Below, piece by piece: positions 50,000 through 59,214 of a DNA stretch of 64,000 nucleotides. Each line of letters begins with the position of its first letter. Position 1 is the first letter of the stretch. The DNA lies in contig NZ_CP101416.1 in assembly GCF_027942295.1 (NCBI RefSeq), positions 992,001 through 1,056,000 on the forward strand, read 5' to 3'. Both the position numbers and the translations under genes were made by a program. The notes beneath the pieces are model-generated. The model worked only from the letters and a program-made list of their open reading frames with translations, was not told the DNA's origin and did no database searches. This DNA comes from Pseudanabaena sp. Chao 1811. GTDB lineage: Bacteria > Cyanobacteriota > Cyanobacteriia > Pseudanabaenales > Pseudanabaenaceae.

Positions 50000-50467
50000 T
50001 TATTCAGGTAAGTATTCTTCATCTGTGACTTGATCGGGAGTAAACGGAGATTCGGGGGGAAAGGTGTGGCTTGGTAGCCCTGTTTCGATCGCAGCAAGTT
50101 TTTTGGCATCTAGATAAACATCAGCAAACTCTTGCAAAAAATGTCTCTTGAGGCTAGGACTATTTTTGAAAGCTTTGCGGATTCTCTGACGATGTTCAGC
50201 TAGGGTATATAGCCAACTATTAGAGCGTTTTTCGGGTTGGTATTTGTATTTGAGTAAATGCATGAGAATAACTTTTAAATTGCTCTCTAGTGCTTGTTTT
50301 TGACTATTACCCATGTCTTCAATTTCTTCGAGCAAATTTTCCAAGTCCAAATCTCTAAGGTTGCCTTCACGCAGCAATGCCAGAGCTTGCTCTATCCACA
50401 GACAAAAGTCCTCTTCATAGAGTTCATGATGGGATTTGATTTGCGTTTTGTCTGATGCGATCGCCAT
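50000..50467 (-). CDS. DUF29 family protein (first of two)
   Basis: About 155 residues, paralogue of the following gene (EEDFCLWIEQALALLREGNL, DMGNSQKQALESNLKVILMH, KRSNSWLYTLAEHRQRIRKA). The frame reaches 50548, overlapping the formyl-THF cyclo-ligase gene, but the ATG at 50467 (MAIASDKT) aligns with the paralogue's start and sits 17 bp after the cyclo-ligase stop, so the three genes form an operon. The DUF29 role is unknown; the conserved acidic and His/Arg residues suggest binding of nucleic acid or metal, but nothing is established. Confidence 0.85.
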   Translation of the reverse strand: MAIASDKTQIKSHHELYEEDFCLWIEQALALLREGNLRDLDLENLLEEIEDMGNSQKQALESNLKVILMHLLKYKYQPEKRSNSWLYTLAEHRQRIRKAFKNSPSLKRHFLQEFADVYLDAKKLAAIETGLPSHTFPPESPFTPDQVTDEEYLPE

Positions 50468-50484
50468 ATTTAACCAGTTGAACG

Positions 50485-51087
50485 CTAAAGTAATCCTAGC
50501 ATTAAGGCTTTTGAGTCGGTAAAGATGACATCTAATGGTATATCCCAAGGCTCACGGGGTAATTCATCTATATAAAACTCATCGAAAATAATTCCTGCTT
50601 TCAATCCTGTGGAGTGAGGCAGCCAACGATCATAAAAGCCACCGCCATAACCTAAGCGATAACCTTGGCGATCGCCAGCCACCGCAGGTATCAAAATCAG
50701 ATCAATATTTGCTAAATCCATCAGTGGTAAATAAGGCTGCGGCTCAAGGATATTAAAAGCTCCTAATTGCATCTGGTTAGAGAAATCAGCGATCGCTACT
50801 TGATGCCACATCAAATCCTTTTCGATACAACGCGCAAATCCCCAATTCTTTTCAGGAAATCTTTGCCACAATGTACTCAAATCTGGTTCTTGCCGAAAAC
50901 TGGTGAAGGCTAAGATATTTTGTGCTTGTTGGAATATTTGCCAATTGGAAAGGCGATCGCATAGTGCTAAGCTTTTTTGCTGCCAAACTTCATGGGGGAT
51001 TTGGCGGCGTTTCGTAAGTAAGTCTTTTCTGAGTTGTTTTTTGATTGGTTGCTTGTCTTGCTGAGCATCTGTAATCGCTTCAATCAC
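50485..51087 (-). CDS. 5-formyltetrahydrofolate cyclo-ligase
   Basis: 200 residues. Converts 5-formyl-THF to 5,10-methenyl-THF using ATP. The diagnostic ATP/folate block is GYRLGYGGGFYDRWL near residues 139-153; also RKDLLTKRRQIP (N-terminal basic) and a LILIPAVAGD strand just before. A GTG at 51087 (IEAITDAQQDKQ follows) gives full length. It starts a small operon with the two DUF29 genes. Folate one-carbon metabolism housekeeping gene. Confidence 0.9.
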   Translation of the reverse strand: MIEAITDAQQDKQPIKKQLRKDLLTKRRQIPHEVWQQKSLALCDRLSNWQIFQQAQNILAFTSFRQEPDLSTLWQRFPEKNWGFARCIEKDLMWHQVAIADFSNQMQLGAFNILEPQPYLPLMDLANIDLILIPAVAGDRQGYRLGYGGGFYDRWLPHSTGLKAGIIFDEFYIDELPREPWDIPLDVIFTDSKALMLGLL

Positions 51088-51170
51088 CTATCGTAACCTG
51101 CATATAATGTATAAATCTGTAAATCTAAACTCAAGAAACTAGATAGCCGATCTTAACTGGTGTTAACTAT

Positions 51171-51734
51171 ATGGTCGCAACTATTGCTAAACCGCTTACC
51201 CTAGAAGAGTTTCTGCAAATGCCAGAGACTAAGCCTGCGAGTGAGTATATCGACAATCAAATCATCCCAAAACCTATGCCTAAAGGACGACATAGTAGAT
51301 TACAAGGAAAACTTTGCCAAGAAATTAATCAAATTTCTGAACCCAAAAAAATTGCCTATGCTTTTCCAGAGCTAAGATGTACTTTTGCTGATCGCTCAAT
51401 CGTTCCAGATATTGCAGTTTTCCAATGGCAAAATATTCCATTTCTAGAGGATGGCGAAGTACCCGATCAGTTTAATCTTCCACCAGATTGGATTATTGAA
51501 ATTCTCTCACCTGAGCAAAATGCAAATAAAGTAATTGGCAAAATTTTGCTTAGTCTGCAACATGGTAGCCAATTAGGTTGGTTTCTCGATCCTAGCGATC
51601 GCAGTATTCTGACATTTCTGCCTAATCAACAACCGATCTTGATGACAAATAGCGATCGCCTCATCACTCCAGAGAAAATTAACCTAGAGCTAACAGTTGA
51701 GTATGTGTTTAGTTGGCTCAAAATGGGTGGTTAG
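51171..51734 (+). CDS. Uma2-family (DUF820) putative nuclease
   Basis: 187 residues of the Uma2 family (PD-(D/E)XK fold), highly multiplied in cyanobacteria. Blocks: TLEEFLQMPETKPASEYIDN, GRHSRLQGKLCQEINQI, PDIAVFQWQNIPF (Asp) and WIIEILSPEQNANKV (Glu-based ExK equivalent, IIEILSPEQ). The normal endonuclease-like residues are present but no activity has been shown for most of the family. Convergent or divergent to neighbours, no operon evident. Confidence 0.85.
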   Translation: MVATIAKPLTLEEFLQMPETKPASEYIDNQIIPKPMPKGRHSRLQGKLCQEINQISEPKKIAYAFPELRCTFADRSIVPDIAVFQWQNIPFLEDGEVPDQFNLPPDWIIEILSPEQNANKVIGKILLSLQHGSQLGWFLDPSDRSILTFLPNQQPILMTNSDRLITPEKINLELTVEYVFSWLKMGG

Positions 51735-51863
51735 ACATATTCATTGGACAATCGCGATCGCTATTTTAAAAAGAATCAAACAGTCAAAGCAACACACATA
51801 ATTGAAAAAGACATTTCAGATTTAAATTCTCAATTTCACTCGCAACCTTACTTCAAATAACTA

Positions 51864-52253
51864 ATGTCAGACATATCTAGTGCAATTGCGATCGCATCAG
51901 GCGCAGTCCCCGGAGCCTTGTCACGTTTTTACCTAACAGAATGGACAAAAGCAAAATTTGGTACTAATTTTCCCTACGCCACCTTTAGCATCAATCTCAC
52001 TGGGTGCTTAGCGATGGGTTTCTTTTTTACAATTTCCAAAGGAATTACAGGCTATCCCACCGAATTAGATTTATTGATTAGAACTGGATTCTTAGGTTCC
52101 TACACCACCTTCTCTACCTATGGCTTTGACACTTTGACACTATGGCGTAGTAAACAGAAGGGAGCAACGTTTTTTTATTGGGCTGGGAGTGCTATCTTTG
52201 GCTTAGGAGCAGTACTTTTAGGCATTGCAAGCGCTAATTTTTTTGTCAAGTAA
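51864..52253 (+). CDS. crcB: CrcB/Fluc fluoride channel subunit
   Basis: 129 residues, four membrane helices. Fluc-family hallmarks: GALSRFYLTEW (N-terminal), FPYATFSINLTGCLAMGFF (Asn and the TFSIN block), and RTGFLGSYTTFSTYGFDT, with the GxxTTFSTY motif of the F- pore and Na+ site. Exports fluoride across the plasma membrane, protecting enzymes. The following gene is a diverged paralogue 65 bp downstream, which suggests a heterodimeric channel. Confidence 0.92.
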   Translation: MSDISSAIAIASGAVPGALSRFYLTEWTKAKFGTNFPYATFSINLTGCLAMGFFFTISKGITGYPTELDLLIRTGFLGSYTTFSTYGFDTLTLWRSKQKGATFFYWAGSAIFGLGAVLLGIASANFFVK

Positions 52254-52263
52254 TCCAAACTTC

Positions 52264-52298
52264 AATTCGTAATTCGTAATTTGTAATTCGTAATTTAT
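52264..52298. repeat. Heptameric repeat array (AATTCGT/AATTTGT)5
   Basis: Five 7-nt units between the two crcB genes (AATTCGT, AATTCGT, AATTTGT, AATTCGT, AATTTAT); same family as 22061-22087. Confidence 0.8.
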
Positions 52299-52318
52299 AA
52301 TTCTCAGACCAAGCCAAA

Positions 52319-52726
52319 ATGGAGTTTTTAAAAGGACGTTTTCCGCTATCTGTAGCGATCGGTGCAGTTTTTGGAGCCTTGAGTCGTTTTTATGTGACCG
52401 AAGGGATAACAGCTATTTTTGGTAAGGATTTTGGATTTTACGGCACATTCTCCATCAACGTGTCTGGATGTCTATTAATCGCCTATATTCTTACCCTTGT
52501 CACTGAGAATCTTCGCATCATTTCACCTGAACTAAGATTGATGACAACGACAGGTTTCTGTGGTGCATACACCACTTTCTCTACCTACGGATTAGAAACA
52601 AATAGTTTCTTAGTTAAGGGTGATATGAAGACACTATTCATTTATTTTGTTGGCAGTGCGATCGCGGGCATGGTTGGCATTCAAATCGGTGTTTTATTAG
52701 CAAGATCAAGCGCTCAGAAATCTTAA
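52319..52726 (+). CDS. crcB: CrcB/Fluc fluoride channel subunit (second)
   Basis: 135 residues, paralogue of the preceding gene: GAVFGALSRFYVTEGI, FYGTFSINVSGCLLIAYI and TTGFCGAYTTFSTYGLETNS. Fluc channels are dual-topology dimers; organisms with two diverged copies encode fixed-orientation heterodimers, which is the simplest reading here. The start ATG at 52319 follows a heptameric repeat. No fluoride riboswitch was recognised upstream of either gene. Confidence 0.9.
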   Translation: MEFLKGRFPLSVAIGAVFGALSRFYVTEGITAIFGKDFGFYGTFSINVSGCLLIAYILTLVTENLRIISPELRLMTTTGFCGAYTTFSTYGLETNSFLVKGDMKTLFIYFVGSAIAGMVGIQIGVLLARSSAQKS

Positions 52727-52781
52727 TATCCCCCTAAGAGTAAGATCTCTCAAGCTTTTGCCGCTTAGTATGTCAACATAT

Positions 52782-52876
52782 TATATAGCAATCCTAAATG
52801 GTTTGTAGAAGCGCACCCCTTCGGGGTGCGCTTCTACAAATCTAAAAATCTACAAATGATTTAGGACTGCTATATA
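52782..52876. mobile_element. MITE-like palindromic element, copy 2
   Basis: 95 bp, terminal inverted repeats TATATAGCAATCCTAAAT / ATTTAGGACTGCTATATA (one mismatch), inner 15-bp hairpin GTAGAAGCGCACCCC / GGGGTGCGCTTCTAC. Opposite in orientation to the copy at 3611-3703. It ends only 29 bases before the Cache-PP2C start codon and so may supply or disturb its promoter. Confidence 0.75.
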
Positions 52877-52905
52877 AATAATATTTCCTTCTTGAGAAGG
52901 CTAAA

Positions 52906-55047
52906 ATGAGCGATAAATCTTTAAAATATCAGCAACAGATATACCAAAGACCTCGGTTTCGCTTACGGACAGTACTTGTAACACCTTTTGTAATTCCGAT
53001 TATCGCTTCAACTATTCTAGTAGGATGGCTCTCATTTCGTAATGGAGAACAAGCAATTAATGATCTAGCGAATCAATTAAATAAAGAAACTGCTTCTCGT
53101 ATAGAAGAACATGTTTTGCAATACCTTAACAAATCCCAAAATACTTTATTGCTTACTGAAGCAGGTATCAAAAGTAATAATTTCAAACTAGAGGATTTTG
53201 ATGGATTGCGACGTTACTTTTGGCAAGTCGTACGACAAGGTGATTTTGAAGCTTATTTAGCCTATGGCAATGAGCAGGGTGAATTTGTGGGAGTTGAATA
53301 TCAAGAGAATGGCACTGTACAACTAAAGATCAGAACTGTAGATACAGGGGAAATTCGTAAAGTTTATCTTCTTGATAGCAATGGAAATCCTCAAAAATTC
53401 CTCAAAGAGTCAGAATATGAACCACGTACACGACCTTGGTACAAAGCAGCTAAAGAATTAGGTAAACCCACTTGGAGCGAAATTTTCACCGCTTCTTCTA
53501 GCCAGAATACAGCGTTACAGATTTCTCCAGTCAGACCAATTTATGATGAAAATCGTAAATTATTAGGAGTCCTCAGCATCAATATTCGCCTATCCCGAAT
53601 CACTAATTTTGTGCATGAACTCTCCATTAGTCGCAATGGACAAAGTTTTATTATGGAGCGGTCAGGTAATTTAGTGGCTAGTTCTATCATAAAGCAGCCA
53701 TTTAAAGTAATTGGGAAAGACTCTGATCGCAAGATAGAAAGAATTGTAGCTGCTAAATCAGACAATCCTGTAGTCACTACTACTGCCCAAAATTTACAAA
53801 CTAGATTTAGTAGTTTAGACAGCATTACAACAATCCAACAAATTAAATTCTCTCTCAATGAAGAAGTCTATTTTGCTACAGTTACCCCCATCTCCGATGG
53901 TCAAGGAATTAACTGGTTAGCAGTTGTAGTCGTTCCCGAAAAAGATTTTATGGCGAGAATCAATGCCAATACCCAGACGACAGTTTTATTATGCTGTTTG
54001 ACTTTTATTGGTGCTACCTTAATTGGCGTATTCACTTCTAGCTTAATTTCGCGTCCAATTATCAGATTGACTCAAGCCTCAAAGCAATTAGCCGCAGGCA
54101 GTCTAGATCGTCGTGTTCATACCTTTGATCTCATTGAAATCGATGAAATTGATACTTTAGAGAGTTCCTTCAACACAATGGCAGGAACATTGCAAGAAGT
54201 ATTTACAACCTTAGAAGATAAGGTTATGGAACGAACCAGAGAGCTTGCAACTGCCAACGCCGAAATTGTTGCTCTCAACGAAAAACTCAAACAAGACAAT
54301 TTGAGAATGGCAACTGAGTTGGATGTCGCCCGTCAAATTCAGCAGATGATTTTACCTAAGCCTAAAGAACTAGAAAGTATTGCAGACCTCGATATTGCAG
54401 GTTATATGGAACCTGCGGATGAAATCGGTGGAGACTATTACGATGTCTTAGAAACAGATGGAGTTGTCACCTTAGGTATCGGTGATGTGACGGGGCATGG
54501 TCTAGAAAGTGGCATTTTGATGCTGATGACGCAAACGGCAGTTAGAACTTTGCAAGAAATCCACGAAACCGATCATGTCAAATTTTTAAGTACGCTCAAT
54601 CGTACTCTTTTCAAAAACGTACAACGGATGGATTCTGAGAAGACCCTCACACTTGCCATTGTCAACTATACAAATGGCAAAATAGTAATTAGCGGGCAGC
54701 ATGAAGAGATAATTTTAGTCCGTAAAGATGGACAGATAGAACGAATTGATACAATGTCTTTAGGCTTCCCGATAGCATTAGATAGCGAAATTGAACAATT
54801 TATTAGTCATGCCACTTTTGACTTAGAGCTAGGTGACGGTATTGTTCTGTATACCGATGGAATTCCTGAAGCGATTAATACAATTAAAGTGCAGTATCGA
54901 GTGGAGCGCCTTTGTGAGGTTATCAGTAAAAGCTGGCACAAATCAGCCTCAGAAATCAAGTCAGATATTATTGTTGATGTACGCAGACATATTGGTACAC
55001 AAAAAGTATTTGATGACATCACTTTATTAGTCTTGAAACGTATATAA
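52906..55047 (+). CDS. Cache-HAMP-PP2C (SpoIIE-type) sensor phosphatase
   Basis: 713 residues: membrane helix (about 26-46), extracytoplasmic double-Cache sensor (about 50-345; RPWYKAAKELGKPTWSEIF is a Cache hallmark), second helix (about 350-373), HAMP (about 375-425), a short coiled coil and a PP2C/SpoIIE phosphatase (about 480-712). The phosphatase metal-binding Asp residues are in ADEIGGDYYDV and GDVTGHGLESGIL (GDVxGHG), with LYTDGIPEA and FDDITLLVL closing the domain. Such proteins dephosphorylate anti-sigma-factor antagonists or similar partners in response to small ligands. The GAGAAGG before the ATG at 52906 is a good ribosome-binding site. Confidence 0.93.
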   Translation: MSDKSLKYQQQIYQRPRFRLRTVLVTPFVIPIIASTILVGWLSFRNGEQAINDLANQLNKETASRIEEHVLQYLNKSQNTLLLTEAGIKSNNFKLEDFDGLRRYFWQVVRQGDFEAYLAYGNEQGEFVGVEYQENGTVQLKIRTVDTGEIRKVYLLDSNGNPQKFLKESEYEPRTRPWYKAAKELGKPTWSEIFTASSSQNTALQISPVRPIYDENRKLLGVLSINIRLSRITNFVHELSISRNGQSFIMERSGNLVASSIIKQPFKVIGKDSDRKIERIVAAKSDNPVVTTTAQNLQTRFSSLDSITTIQQIKFSLNEEVYFATVTPISDGQGINWLAVVVVPEKDFMARINANTQTTVLLCCLTFIGATLIGVFTSSLISRPIIRLTQASKQLAAGSLDRRVHTFDLIEIDEIDTLESSFNTMAGTLQEVFTTLEDKVMERTRELATANAEIVALNEKLKQDNLRMATELDVARQIQQMILPKPKELESIADLDIAGYMEPADEIGGDYYDVLETDGVVTLGIGDVTGHGLESGILMLMTQTAVRTLQEIHETDHVKFLSTLNRTLFKNVQRMDSEKTLTLAIVNYTNGKIVISGQHEEIILVRKDGQIERIDTMSLGFPIALDSEIEQFISHATFDLELGDGIVLYTDGIPEAINTIKVQYRVERLCEVISKSWHKSASEIKSDIIVDVRRHIGTQKVFDDITLLVLKRI

Positions 55048-55197
55048 CATTTCTCAGCCTAGTGGATTATTTCCCTACCTTCGACGAGGAAACAATACTC
55101 TATACATTGCTTGCTTGAAAAGCGCTATCAACCTTTTAAAGTTGTCTTAAAGCATTAAGATAAACTGCTACTAGCAATCCTTAGATCATGATCGTTA

Positions 55198-56106
55198 ATG
55201 AAAAAAGATAGTTGGTTCCATATTGCACTGCGATGGAAAGGATCAGTAGTGCCAGAAGTATTACCACGATCGCTATTATGTGGGCTATTTGGTGTTTTCG
55301 TTTATATCCTCCATATCTCTAATATCCGCGTCTCCCTACCTATTTTGGGCAGTATCATTCCCAATATTGTGTTAGGTTTATTGCTGGTATTCCGTACTAA
55401 CACAGCCTATGAACGCTTTTGGGAAGGACGCAAAGCATGGGGACTTTTAGTAAATACAGTACGGAATTTATCGAGACAAATATTAGTAGCCATTGCAGAA
55501 CAAGAACCTAGCGATCGCCAAGCAAAAATCGCAGCAGTCAAGCTATTGCCCGCCTTTGCGATCGCTTTGAAATTACACTTGCGATCACAACAAGTTAATG
55601 ACGAACTCGCAGCCAACCTATCTCTTGAGCAGTTTGAGCGTCTCAAGACCATGAATCATCCCCCTCTCGAAATCGCCTTTTGGATTAGTAGTTATCTCCA
55701 AAAGCAATCTCTAGACGAAAAACTTGATCGCTATCAATTAAGTGATATGAGTCAACTTTTAAACCAAATGGTTGATGTTGCAGGTATTTGTGAACGAATT
55801 CTGAGAACCCCAATTCCTTTAGCCTATGCAATCCATCTTAAGCAATTACTCATGATTTATTGCCTATCGCTACCATTTCAAATGGTGGATCAACTGGAAT
55901 GGCTAACAGGACCAATTGTTGCCTTAATTAGTTTCACTTTACTAGGCATCGAAGAAATTGGCATTCAAATAGAAGATCCCTTTGGGCATGATGCCAATGA
56001 TTTACCGTTGGATAACATTTGTAATACCATGTTACGAAATATTGAAGATCTGATCATCGTTAGCGACAGTCAAATAATCACAAATTTCAGGAATATTAGT
56101 TTATAA
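55198..56106 (+). CDS. Bestrophin-family chloride channel
   Basis: 302 residues of the bacterial bestrophin family (formerly UPF0187). Motifs: RWKGSVVPEVLPRSL at the N-terminus, GLLLVFRTNTAYERFWEGRK (the RTNxAYxRFWEGR block) and the distal EIGIQIEDPFGHDANDLPLD. In cyanobacteria/chloroplasts, bestrophins (VCCN-like) mediate anion flux across thylakoid or plasma membranes; a bicarbonate or chloride role in a given species needs evidence. Four membrane helices predicted. Start ATG at 55198. Confidence 0.9.
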   Translation: MKKDSWFHIALRWKGSVVPEVLPRSLLCGLFGVFVYILHISNIRVSLPILGSIIPNIVLGLLLVFRTNTAYERFWEGRKAWGLLVNTVRNLSRQILVAIAEQEPSDRQAKIAAVKLLPAFAIALKLHLRSQQVNDELAANLSLEQFERLKTMNHPPLEIAFWISSYLQKQSLDEKLDRYQLSDMSQLLNQMVDVAGICERILRTPIPLAYAIHLKQLLMIYCLSLPFQMVDQLEWLTGPIVALISFTLLGIEEIGIQIEDPFGHDANDLPLDNICNTMLRNIEDLIIVSDSQIITNFRNISL

Positions 56107-56402
56107 ATTATTGAGGGGGAGTTGCTAAAGTTCTAGCAATATACGTCAAATAGCGACTATTCTATGTTAACAAAAAGGCTATACTCACCTAATATGCTCA
56201 TAGTTATTGATAAGTCTTTTTAAAGAAATCATACTGTAAATATATAGCTTTTTAGATATAAGTTTACGGAGAATACAAACGCAAAGAAGTTGTTTTGTTT
56301 TCTATACAGAATAGATCTATAGCAAAATCCTCCAACAATTTAAACTTATAACGTATAGATTTAAAAATTATCAGACCATGTATTTTTTAGTGGGCTTTTC
56401 TG

Positions 56403-58091
56403 ATGAAAAAGAATTCTAATTATATCAAAAAGATTTCCAGATTTTTCAAAGATACATCTAACAAACACAGCAGTAAACATCACTCTATACATCGATATTA
56501 CTTGTTGTCAAAAATGGTTATAGGCTTTTTTTTATTAGTTGAAAGCCTATCAATTTTAATATGTTTTTTGGCTCATATTAGCTATCTTGAAAACATCAAC
56601 TTAGTTACAGGTGTTACTCAACAGGCATTCTCTAATTCTGCGAATTATATTTTTTTAAAGACAATATTTTTTGCAACAGTTTTATCTTTAATTGCATCTT
56701 TTGGTTATTATCTTTTGATAAAATCTAAAATCAAGTCGATTGTCAGAATCACGAATGTAGCCCATGCCATCTCTAAAGGAAACTTGGAAGTAAAACTACC
56801 AATGAACCAAAAAGATGACATTGGCTATTTAGCGATCGCTTTAAATCAAATTGTTAATAAACTAAAAGAATTAAGCTATCAAGCTGTCTTACCAAATTTT
56901 ACCGATATAGAATACAGAAGATCAACTGAGTTATTAAATCAATTAATTGAAGTCACTGATGAAGGATACGCTTTCTTAGATCCTAATGGCATTATTTTAA
57001 AAATCAATGCTAATTTAGCAGAAATATTATCTATACCCATGTCAGAATCTATTGGGATAAATTACAGGGATATTTTTCCTAAGGAAGTATCATATTTGAT
57101 TACCAATAGAAGAAAAGATTCTTCTAATAGTTCTCAATTCGAGTTCTCAATCACCAATCACTACAAATTCAAGGCGGTAGTAGTAAATATTTTAAGTAAA
57201 ATTCCAGTGGAGGATAACACTCAATTCTTAGCCACTATGATCGTAGTTAGTCCCATAAGTAGCCGTAAATTTACTTCTACTAATATTTTTTCTCAAGATA
57301 GAATATCTCAGTCTTATTCATTACAACCTAGTAATCATGGAGATAATTTTAATGAAGATAATTTTCAAAAGATGCGAGTGTCAATTACTTCACTATTAGG
57401 ATTTTTAAAATTAACTCGTAAAAAGTTAGATGAATCAATCTTTTCTAATTTAGTATATTCAGATAATAAAACAAAACGCTCTGTCCAACAAATTCAAGAT
57501 AATTTAGAGGTAATGATTTCGGAGGGAGAACAAATCGCTAAGTCAATCGTTGATATTTCTGCGGAGTCTCTTGCAAATCAAACGTTATTAGATAACGGAT
57601 TAAGTACACCATCTACTATTACTATTAATGTTGCAGATTTTTTAAATAACCTCAACCTAGAAACAGCTAATTTATTCGCTCAAAAAAGCAACAATATTTT
57701 ATGGGAAGTAAATACCAATACTGCCAAAATAGCGCTTGATGATTCAGAAATTAAATATATACTTACTAATTTATTAAATCAAATTGCCAATAACCACGAA
57801 TTTAGAACTGCGGTCTTTCACGCTACGGCAATTGAGAATCAAGTTGTTTTTACTATTGGTAAGGTAAGTTCTTTAATATCAAAAACCCAAATATTCTCCA
57901 TAATTGATCATTTAAATAGCTCAACTCTAAACCAAGAACAAAGAACTACTTTATCTAAGGGTATGGGATTAATGATTGCGCAAGAAATACTCCAAAAGTA
58001 TGGTGGTGATATTTCTATTGAATGGGTTGATAGCATTAGAGAGCGCTATAAGTTCTATATCATTACCCTACCGATTGCTGCATCAGCATGA
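56403..58091 (+). CDS. Degenerate histidine-kinase-like membrane protein
   Basis: 562 residues with the layout of a sensor kinase: membrane helices (about 37-60 and 95-115), HAMP (about 117-165; NVAHAISKGNLEVKLPMNQK), PAS (about 180-285), a DHp-like helix pair (about 318-395) and an HATPase-like region (about 400-560). At the H box, where HELRTPL would be, the sequence is FQKMRVSITSLLGFL, i.e. the phospho-acceptor His is Gln. The N box is partly kept (LTNLLNQIANN), but the D box lacks the DxGxG signature, and the G2-like KGMGLMIAQEILQKYGGDIS is intact. Autophosphorylation is therefore unlikely; it may be a pseudokinase. The gene is AT-rich. Frame, domains and start ATG are unbroken, so it is not a pseudogene by sequence. 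Confidence 0.75.
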   Translation: MKKNSNYIKKISRFFKDTSNKHSSKHHSIHRYYLLSKMVIGFFLLVESLSILICFLAHISYLENINLVTGVTQQAFSNSANYIFLKTIFFATVLSLIASFGYYLLIKSKIKSIVRITNVAHAISKGNLEVKLPMNQKDDIGYLAIALNQIVNKLKELSYQAVLPNFTDIEYRRSTELLNQLIEVTDEGYAFLDPNGIILKINANLAEILSIPMSESIGINYRDIFPKEVSYLITNRRKDSSNSSQFEFSITNHYKFKAVVVNILSKIPVEDNTQFLATMIVVSPISSRKFTSTNIFSQDRISQSYSLQPSNHGDNFNEDNFQKMRVSITSLLGFLKLTRKKLDESIFSNLVYSDNKTKRSVQQIQDNLEVMISEGEQIAKSIVDISAESLANQTLLDNGLSTPSTITINVADFLNNLNLETANLFAQKSNNILWEVNTNTAKIALDDSEIKYILTNLLNQIANNHEFRTAVFHATAIENQVVFTIGKVSSLISKTQIFSIIDHLNSSTLNQEQRTTLSKGMGLMIAQEILQKYGGDISIEWVDSIRERYKFYIITLPIAASA

Positions 58092-58108
58092 TCCAACAGC
58101 ACAAAAAC

Positions 58109-58141
58109 AAATAGAGAGGAAGATTTACTTCCTCTCTATTT
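58109..58141. terminator. Terminator after the kinase-like gene
   Basis: 14-bp perfect stem (58109-58122 / 58128-58141), AAATAGAGAGGAAG with loop ATTTA, followed by T-rich sequence. Confidence 0.7.
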
Positions 58142-58177
58142 ATTTAATCACAAGTTATACAGCCTATTGAGGCTTTG

Positions 58178-58262
58178 AGTAGTACAGAAATATTTTTGAA
58201 AGCAGCCCTTCGCGCCGCTTTCAAAAATATTTCTGGGTTTTAATTAAGTGCAAAGTGCTGTA
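58178..58262. mobile_element. MITE-like element with GCAAAGTGCTGTA end
   Basis: A perfect 19-bp stem (58185-58203 / 58217-58235) around AGCCCTTCGCGCC. The right end GCAAAGTGCTGTA (58250-58262) is the inverse of the terminal 13-mer of the element at 46083-46190. Confidence 0.5.
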
Positions 58263-58269
58263 CCTACAG

Positions 58270-59214
58270 CTAAGATGTCTGAGCTTTGAGCCATGCCCAA
58301 GGTAAAGCCAACACTTTGCCAGAGTTTGGGACAAAAGCACGTTGCTTAAAGACTTCGTAGTGATTTTTTTCGATCGCCTTTAAAATATTGCGATACAAAA
58401 TTAAGGACGACCATACTGGCCATCGAGCATCGCGACAGAGTGCCGAAATACCATCCTCAGCATGTTGATAAAATTCACGCGCCCTTTGGATTTGGAAACG
58501 CATTAACTCAATCCAGCGCTCATCGACAACACCATTTAATAAATCTTTTTCGGTGTAGTCGAAATAGTGCAAATCCTCAAGGGGTAAATAAATTCGCCCT
58601 CTCTGAGCATCTTCGCCAATATCTCGCAAAATATTAGTTAACTGCATGGCAATACCTAAAGCGATCGCTGCCTCAGTTGCCGTCGCAATTACCGAGGGAT
58701 CTTTTGTCTCAAAACCCATGATTGCTGCCGACATCAAGCCCACTGTGCCTGCGACACGATAGCAGTACAAATGCAGATCATCGAAGGTTTGGTAGCGATC
58801 GTATTTCAGATCCATCCGCATTCCAGAGATCATGTCTTTGAATGGCTGGATGGGCATGGGGTACTGCTTGACCGTGTCCGCTAAAGCAATATCCGATGCA
58901 TGGATCGGATCGCCCCGAAATGTCGCCTCCAACTGTTTCTCCCAGTTAAAGAGCGTTTCAGCATCGGTGGTTTCTGCTTGCATACCGTCTACAAGCTCGT
59001 CAGTACGGCGACACCAAGCATATATAGCCCAAACTGCTCGCCGTTTTGCTTCAGACATCAGCATTGTGCCAAGATAAAAGGTCTTGGCATACTTTGCCGT
59101 GATGCAACGACAAATCTCGTAGGCTTCCTCCAGACTGACTGGCTGACGCATTCCCATCGGCTTAGGCACTGACGACAGATGGATTTGACTGGTTTTGGTT
59201 AGAGGTTCGACCAA
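58270..59214 (-). CDS. crtB: Phytoene synthase
   Basis: 314 residues from TTG 59214. Condenses two GGPP to phytoene, the first committed carotenoid step. Conserved: [33 protein letters not shown] (first Asp-rich motif), [40 protein letters not shown] (second Asp motif NILRDIGED) and RGRIYLP. It overlaps crtP by 53 nt; GGAAG 8 bases before the TTG supports that start. An ATG at 59157, 4 nt beyond the crtP stop, is the alternative (295 residues). Operon crtP-crtB is conserved in cyanobacteria. Confidence 0.95.
   Translation of the reverse strand: MVEPLTKTSQIHLSSVPKPMGMRQPVSLEEAYEICRCITAKYAKTFYLGTMLMSEAKRRAVWAIYAWCRRTDELVDGMQAETTDAETLFNWEKQLEATFRGDPIHASDIALADTVKQYPMPIQPFKDMISGMRMDLKYDRYQTFDDLHLYCYRVAGTVGLMSAAIMGFETKDPSVIATATEAAIALGIAMQLTNILRDIGEDAQRGRIYLPLEDLHYFDYTEKDLLNGVVDERWIELMRFQIQRAREFYQHAEDGISALCRDARWPVWSSLILYRNILKAIEKNHYEVFKQRAFVPNSGKVLALPWAWLKAQTS

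Noticed and set aside
51735-51863. Fluoride riboswitch upstream of crcB
   Set aside because: The conserved crcB-motif segments were not found in the 129-bp leader.
56403-58091. Kinase-like gene as a pseudogene
   Set aside because: The frame is unbroken over 562 codons and the domain order is intact; loss of the H box fits a pseudokinase better.
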